This document shows, piece after piece, positions 43,001 through 52,000 of a stretch of 64,000 nt of DNA (within the stretch, counting starts at the first letter, position 1; every line of letters begins with the position of its first letter). Made by a program: the position numbers and the translations under genes. Below the pieces are notes generated by a model. It was not told the DNA's origin, did not search any database, and saw nothing but the letters and a program-made list of their open reading frames with translations. The DNA comes from Fragum whitleyi (taxonomy: Eukaryota; Mollusca; Bivalvia; Cardiida; Cardiidae): the NCBI GenBank assembly GCA_948146395.1, contig OX411551.1, forward strand, positions 43,496,796 through 43,560,795, given 5' to 3'.

Positions 43001-46000
43001 ACTTTTACTGAGGTTGTCTATTTGTACATATTAACTATCTCCCTCCTTACCTGAAATACTTTTACTGAGGTTGTCTATTTGTACATGTAAACTATCTCCC
43101 TCCTCCTTACCTGAAATACTTTTACTGAGGTTGTCTATTTGTACATATTAACTATCTCCCTCTTCCTTACCTGAAATACTTTTACTGAGGTTGTCTATTT
43201 GTACATGTAAACTATCTCCCTCCTTACCTGCAATACTTTTACTGAGGTTGTCTTTTTGTACATGTAAACTATCTCCCTCCTCCTTACCTCAAATACTTTT
43301 ATTGAGGTTGTCTATTTGTACATGTAAACTATCTCCCTCCTTACCTGCAATACTTTTACTGAGGTTGTCTATTTGGACATGTAAACTACCTCCCTCCTTA
43401 CCTGAAATACTTTTACTGAGGTTGTCTATTTGGACATGTAAACCATCTCCCTCCTTGTTTAGCTTGTCTATCTGTTGCTCTATGTCAGTCATGGTTCTGG
43501 TTACAGGATCATTCTCCTGCTGTAAATTAGATATAATTCAAGGACCAAGATGAAAGGCATGTGAATACCCCGAGTAATACCAGAGATATCTTAAAATGTC
43601 AAAGTTTTCACATGATGTCATATACCCAGGCAAGACACCGTATTATGAATTTATTATACTTCAAAGTTTATGGGCTAAATATCTGTCTTTAGCCTATTTT
43701 AGGAGTTCGTATGAATCGATTTCTTTTAAACCACCAATATCCCTTAATGCGCCCCTATGAAAAGTAAACATGTACAAAGTGACATCATATATAGTTGTGA
43801 CGTCACACTACTACACTCTTCGCTATTGTGATATGGAAGCGTTTGTTGGCTGAAACTGCAAGAAACTTGGCACTTTAAATGGACAGATTTGTATAAATTT
43901 AAGGTATTTATTGACATCTATATCATTTTTTATTTGCACATTAAATGACATCCTTTTCAACTGTATCCAAGTGTGTATATTCGGGTCCTGTTATCAGCCA
44001 AGCGAGAGAAACATGGCTGCCATTACCGTTTCGATTTTTTGTCTATGTTCATGTCGAGGCGCCTTAAGGGAACATTAGAGGTAATACTGGAGCGGCCGTA
44101 GCCATCAATGTTTGTCAGGTCAGTATCAACCAATGAAAATGCTAGAATTTTCTTTGCAGTATAATAATATATTCTGCAACACATGTATTATAATTAGGGA
44201 TGTTACAAGTACCAATTTAACACCTTTCCATTCGATGGGACTGATTAGTTTTGATTATTGACTTCAAAGATATTGATATACGGCATTTGCAGCATATTTT
44301 TTGGTCGAAATGATAGTTGAGATGGCAGTTGGTCCCTGAATGGTTTTAGGAAACCAAAAATTAGTCAATACATGCTAAGAGAATGTTTTGTTTCGACTTT
44401 ATTCATCGTTTTTACATATCATTTTTGTTAAAAAAAAGCACAAGTAACTGCAACATTGATAAGCTCGAATAACAAGGTTTTGGCACTCTGTTGATCCGAA
44501 TAGATCTTGTTAAAAAGCCTTGAAGGTATATCTAGCGGACGTCCAACTAAAACACACCCATCCTAATTGAAGGTTTTAAAAGGTGCTTAATATTATGACA
44601 ATGTGACAGCAAGAACAAAAGCTGTTGGCACTTGATGGCAATTTTTGAAAATTATTGACGGATCACTGATGATATGAAGATGATCATACTTTACCTTGTC
44701 TAGGATTAAAAATAATCGTTATTTTGAGGAAATATAAAAAAAAAAGTTTGAAAAAAAAAACTTTTCTTATGATTTTCTTTTTCTTTCCTATTAATTGATA
44801 AGTGAAAATGGTAATCAATACTCGGATATTTGATCCAGTACTAGATTTATCAAGTAATGTATCCCATCCCTAATCATGATATTAGCCTGTGCCTGACATT
44901 TCCAACAATTTCACATGTGTGCAAAGCAAAGTCTCTGTCCAGTCTGTGCATCTGCACAGTCTGGTCAGACTCTTTGATATCCCCTTTGTAGAAAGATAGG
45001 GTATTAACCCCTCTTAACCCTTTGCTGTTTAATCCCTGCTTTTTACGTGCCTGTGATTTTATGATTGAGAAAACATTGTGAAAAAAGAAGAAATTGCTCC
45101 TGACAAGCAATTTCTTCTTTTTCCACACTTTTTTCTACCCTACATAATGGTTATTTCTCAAATTAAATCAACTTTAAATTTTCGTCTGCAAAACCTTTGA
45201 ATTTGGACAGGTCTAAAATTTTGTAAAACAGGAAAGGGTTAAGGATATCAGTAACTAGTCTATTTTTACTACATGACTGTTTAGGCTGCTCAAAGTTTGT
45301 ACCTTGGGTACATGTATACGTCAAACTGCTTGAAATGTAACACACTGGCTCATATATCTTATTAACAATAAGATTAAACTTTCAACATAGCCCATACACC
45401 ATCAATAATATTGTCAACCACATGAGAAGCGTTAAAACTGTACATAAATCTATATTTAAGGTAGTGGACCTGCAATACTTCCGCAACATTTTGAAACTCA
45501 TAATATGTCACAATTTTAACTGAGGTTTCCTAATGAAATCGATAGGAAACCTTGGTAAACACTGTTATAGTTCATGACTTCCAAAATCTTCTAGAACTTT
45601 CACGGTTCAACACCTTAATCTATCTTGAGAACTTTTTTTCATCTTTTCCCCTAATATTTAACAAATTAAATATTTGTTATTAAGTTTCCTATTTACATAA
45701 TACTTCTTACAACAGCTTACTTTGACTCAATATAAAGTGGAAACACTACCTTTATCTTCTTTTCTTTGATGCTTGATTTGATCTTCGTGTTCCCTTTAAC
45801 ACTCTGTTTTCCTCGACCAATCATCTGGCCAGAATATGGATGTAAGTGTTGCTTAAACTTCTTTCTCTTGATAAATAGAAAAAGATAATTGACAGATAAA
45901 TTAGTCAGTCCCATAAGCTCAGTCGGTGGAGCACCTGACTTCAAAACAATTACAGGTTGATATCATGGGTTTGATTCCCCAGGTGGCACAATAACTTACT

Positions 46001-49000
46001 ATTTGTCTTGAGGATGAGACACAAGCCCATTGTACCAATTGAAACAACAATCCTGATTGGCTGAAATTAATTGCCAGTTAAATTTAACCAATGATTATAA
46101 TTTATTCAACCAGGGCCTGTTGGGTATATCCATTTCTATAAAGCTTTCAATTAGATTATCAAGATTTCTTACAAGATTATCACTTGATAATTCTATCATA
46201 AATTGGCCTTACACTAAAACAAAACTATCATTCTCTATCTTTACATAAAGGATAGTTGCTTGCTTCTGGATGAAATGAAAGTCTGAACTAGAAACCCATG
46301 AATGGCTTGAGTCGCTCCACAGGCTTGAAATTCTTGTAAAAGCAAATAAATTTTTTGACTAGATTTTTAGACATTTGGGGTTCTACTGATGTTGAAAATG
46401 ATTTTCTATGTTTCAACTATATAACAGATAGAGAAATGACCTCTGCTCTTAAAAGACATATTTTTCATCAAATCAAATTAATTTTTGGCTGCATGATAAT
46501 GGGTCACCCAAAGATCATACCAGAAATGTTTGATTGATATCCATCAGTTACATTCTGAGAAAATGATTTTCATAGTTTCGACTATTTAACATATTGAGAA
46601 ATGACCTTCACCCATAAAATGCATATTTTTCATCCAATCAAAATAAGTGAAATTTGGTTCATATCCCAAAATTAGATTCCGAGAAAATGATTTGAAAATT
46701 TTCCACTATTTAACATATTGAGAAATGACCTCTGCCCATAAAATGCATATTTTTCATCTGATTACAATGATTTTTTGTAGACTGATAAGGGGTCACTCAA
46801 GGATCATTCCAGTGAAATTTGTTTGATATCCAACAATTAGATTCTGAGAAAATGATTTTCAAAGTTTCCACTATATAGTATATAGAAAAATGACCTCCGC
46901 CCATAAAATACAGAATTTTTATCTGATCACAATAATTTTTGGTAGACTGATAAAGGGTCACTCAAGGATTGTTCCAGTGAAATTTGGTTGATATCCATCA
47001 CTTACATTCTTAGAAAATGATTTTCAAAGTTTCCACTATATAACATTTAGAGAAATGACCTCCACCCATAAAATGAATATTTTCAACTAATCACAATAAT
47101 TATTTGTAGACTGATAAAGGGTCACCCAAGGATCATTCATGTAAAATTAAATTGGTATCCATCAATTAGAATCTGAGAAAACTCACTTTTTACCATATTT
47201 GGAAATAAGCCACGCCCATTAAATCCATGTTTTTCATTGGATAAAAAATTCTTCAACAACTTTGAAAGAGGGTCACCCAAGGATCATTCCTGTGAAGTTT
47301 GGTTTAAATCCATCCAGTAGTTTCTGAGGAGAAGATTTTTAAAGAAAAGTTTACGACCGGACGCACACACACACGGACGTACTGACACACAACGGACCCA
47401 ACGCCATGACAATAGCCCCAGTGGCTTTCAGCCAGTGAAGCTAAAAATGAAATAACCCCATTGAATATTTTTGATAATACATGGGTGTTATCATACTAGT
47501 GGAAAAACTATGCAAATGAGCTCAGAGCAAATAGCAGTGCTATTTTGTAACCACGAAAATGAAGTCAAAAATGTATATAATGTGACGTCAGTTTTAAACG
47601 GTGCTATCAGTTTCAGGGAAAATCAGAATGTTGAATTTCAATAATTTTGACAATTTTTCGCAAAAATTCGTTTGCATTATAAATAGAATATAAAATTTGT
47701 GATCATGAAATACAGAATTTATTTAACTCGTCATCTAAAACCAATAAAAACTCGGCACAGTCTCGTTTTTATCTGTCTATAGGTGCCTCCTTTAATAAAA
47801 TCTGTATATAGATGCCTCGTTTAATAAATTTGGTATTCCATGACCACTCATTCAATATTCTCTATATCTACAATGTGTACTGACCTCACTTTTCCAAGAC
47901 CTTCTCTCTGTATCATCAGAATCATCATCCTGTGACTGATCATGTTCCATAGCATCATCATCATCATCAACATTATTATCATCTATACAATCGTCACTAT
48001 CATCATTATAGTCGAGTTCTACAATACCAGCATTAGCACCATCCATTTCATCATCATCAACATAGGGATCCAGCCTTTCAGATTTAAATGTATCTACTTT
48101 ACCACCATCAGACACTGTTTGGTTATCCAGACTAGATTCCTTATCTATATTAGGGCTGTCTGTTGTTAGATCAATTAGTCCAGACTTTTCAATGTCACAA
48201 CCTTCACCAGTTTCATCAGCACCAATACCCGAGTCATCTACAAAAAGAAATCTTCAATTAATTATTTATCAATATCATTATCAAAACAATTTTCATTATG
48301 ATTATCACAGTTGACTCGCACTGTATCAGGATTAGCACCATCCTTATTATCCTCATCAACATAGGGATCCAGCCTTTCGGATTTTGCTGTATCTGCTTTA
48401 CCAACATCAGACACTGTTTGGTTATCCAGACTAGATTCCTTATCTATATTAGGGCTGTCTGTTGTTAGATCAATTAGTCCAGACTTTTCAATGTCACAAC
48501 CTTCACCAGTTTTATCAGCACCAATACTTGAGTCATCTACAAAAAGAAATCTTCAATTAATCAAAATCATTATCAAAACAATTTTCATTATGATCATCAC
48601 AGTTGACTTGCACCATATCAGGATTAGCAGCGTCCTTATTACCCTCAACAACATAAGAACCCAATATTTCAGATTTTGCTCTATCTACCTAACCAGCATC
48701 AGACACTGTTTGGTTATCTAGACAAGATTCTTCATCTATAGTAGGGCTGTCTGTTGTTAGATCAACAAGTGATCGTTTGTAAAACATTTATGCCTCCATA
48801 ACAGCAGGTCAATAGCCTATTCTTTGTAAATCAACAAAGGGCAATAACTCACAAATATGATGAGAAGAGTTATGGTTCTTGTGCACTGCACTTCTCCTCA
48901 ATGAGATCTATCCACCAGTGAAGCTTCATAATTCTAGCTTTCATACTTTCTGACATATGCTCAAACCGGTCTATGGACCGACAGACAGACCAACCGACTG

Positions 49001-52000
49001 ACCAACAAGTGCAAAGCAATATACCCCCTCTTCTTCTAAGGGGGGCATAATTCGTCCAGACTTATCATTGTAACTTCTATCACCAGTGTTTTCAGTAACA
49101 ACTCCTCAGTCATCTACAAATAACAAATATTCAATTAATGTCAGTCATCATCCTGGTCACAGAATCAATCTGTATCAATTACATACATGATGAAAAACAT
49201 ACATACATGATGCTTAATCAGCACACAAATCACCAAATTGAGAAACTTCAGACACTATGTGGTTATCTAAACTATGTAATTCTTTATTTACAATGGGACT
49301 TTCTGTTGTTAGATCAATCGCACCACCAGTTTTATCAGCATTAATACCTGAGCTGAGTCATCTATCATCTTAAAATGTTCATGTACTTCCATTAATGTCA
49401 AACAGAGGAAAAAAATCAAGTTGTATAATTTGCTTGATTATTGAAAATGCTTGAAAATATCTAATAAAAAACACAAAGAAAATAGATTTAAGAAGTAGTT
49501 AATAAGCTGAAAATTGAAGCTCTTTGATTTTAACATAAAAACTCCTATGGGAGAACCTTGTAAAGGATAGAACATTGATTTATGAGGGGAAAATTGCACT
49601 TTTAAGGAGTAATGTACCAAGATGGTAAGGGGCCTGAGACATTAGGCCCCATTTTCTTAGTGAAAGAAAACCCTTGGATCAAAATTCAATCTCTACAGAT
49701 TTATTCAATTGTCTGGGGAAGACAAATTCCAAAGGGTATCCTCAAAATAGTGATTGGGAGAAAAATGCTATTACATTCGATATTGCATGAGCAACCACGT
49801 CTATTAAGCAACCATTTTTGTTAAGCAACCACCATAAAAAGTCCCTTCTCGGTAAGCAAAATCTGTGAAAAGGAGGTCTTCTTAACGAAAATTGGTCATT
49901 TTCGAATCTTATGCTGATGGAGCCCATTAGAATCGCCTCAATAAGACATTTCTAATGGGTTCAAACATCATAAGATTCAGAACAACTTGACCGACAATCT
50001 TTCAATGCCATCAAAATGAACTGTCACATTTATCGTGATAGTTTGTATTAACCAACCGTTCCCATAAACAACTGTTTTTCATTGGTTCCTTAAGTGGTCT
50101 CTTAACACAAGTTTTAACTGTATCTTTGAGACCCTTCTCTCTTATCTAAATCTGTACTTACTTATTTCTATAAATTCCATGTCCATTTCCGGCGTGCCTT
50201 TTCTGTCTTTCCACTTGATGTCATAATCATCATCTATCTCAACATACTCAGGAAGATCTGTCAAAATAAAAATGAACCCTTCTATAATGTTTGTCAGTGG
50301 TATATCGATAAATAATTGTAGGTTATCACTTGATAAACTCACCGCTTAACCAGTCAAATTATCAAATCTTAAACCCCGCTTTCGTTAAATTCACCATATA
50401 TGATGTAATATAAGCCGAGCACAATATTTGACTTGACATCATCATGAACGTTGCATAGCAATCACATACAAAATGAAACTCTGTAAGAAAATTTGTCCTA
50501 AAAATTTTCACATTTTCTCTCATTTTTACATTATAGAATTGAATACTTATTTGTTTTTCAAGAAAGATTTATTGATATTTCATTTCTTGGACAAGAAAAC
50601 CTATATTTTTAAGAGTGAAACATCCTTAAAAGGGGACAAACAGGTGGTATAGACTAAGATGTCTATAACTCCTTTCAAAGCAGGAATATTCCAGATAAGG
50701 GTTAAAACGAAGTCTTAAGCAGAGAAGAATCAGTCATAACAAAAGCTGTCGGAGGACATGAAGCTCAACTATTCTTAGCGCTTGATAGAAACAGCAAATC
50801 AATGTCCACATTCCAAAATTTCATTGAATGAAATCAGTGATATATCTTTGTCTAAAGGATGATATAATGGTCATACAAGCGTGTGCAGTTTCCAAGCAAA
50901 AGCTTTTGTAGAAACAGTGGTTTTACACTGTTTGACGTAAAACCTTAACCAAAACATTATGCCAACATACGGTGAGCAGAAGAGCCCCCCTATTCTACAA
51001 AAAGTCTAACTGAAAAGAGAAAATAATGATATAAAGGGTCTAGTTGGGAGAGGGCACCTCTTTTCTTTAGTCATTTCACATATTGATGGCTCTTTGCAAA
51101 ACAGTTGTATAGTGGAAGCATTTTGACCTGAAACTGGCCTCTGAGATTTAAATAAATTAAATATCAGTCGCTTCCCTTCGGCAAAACATGACTTATCTGC
51201 AGAACTCAATCGTGAAGTTGGAGTGCACGTGTTCACTCTGTTAACCCGTTATCGCCCATACTTTTTACTGTAACGTTGACGTTTAGGCACCCTCATTACC
51301 AAGTGAATCATCACATAATTTGAGTCTCCTACTTAACAATCTTAAGATGCGTGTGAAAAAAAACCCACCAAATGTTCAAATTTCTTATAAATTCAATTAA
51401 TCTTATTTTCTGGAAATGAAATCCCATCTCAGCAGGAAATTGTTTTTGAAATTGAATAGTCTGCTCCATGACTTTGTGCCTGTATATCAGTGGACTTTTA
51501 AGTCCACGAATACCTATAATTTGTATAATATAACGGATTGTCCATGCTTGATCGTCATGTGCTGAAGTATCTTTGGAATTGTATTCATAAGCATAATTAT
51601 TTATTCTGCATAAAGGTTAGGCTCAAGTTAATATGCGCTCGCTATAACTCCCTATAAACATATAGGGAGTTACAACTGTTTTGCGCTGAGTCATCAATAT
51701 TTCTCAAAAAAATCCCCATGTATTGGCTACCCATTTGAGTCTGGAAAAGATTACTGAAATGAGTACCCACAGCACAGGCTTTAGAGCCATTCATTTTAAA
51801 TATATCCCTTTCGTATCTGTATTATTCTGTATCTCTAGAAATTTACCATCTTCATTGGTATCCTTGGGCTCAATTTTAACCGGTGAAAATCGTTTCTGCA
51901 GAGGTTTAACGATCACATCTGCAACAATCGCTGACTTCTCCGAGCTCCCGCTTGAACTGATTATTTGGACCTCAACACCTTCATATGCCAACCTCTCCTC

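Noticed and set aside
41866..43455. CRISPR-like array
   Set aside because: Units are contiguous 57/60-bp repeats without unique spacers, in an animal gene and overlapping its coding exon.
42246..43553. Plus-strand Cys/Ser/Leu-rich frames across the minisatellite
   Set aside because: They are the complement of the minus-strand coding repeat. They have no start context and no similarity outside the array.
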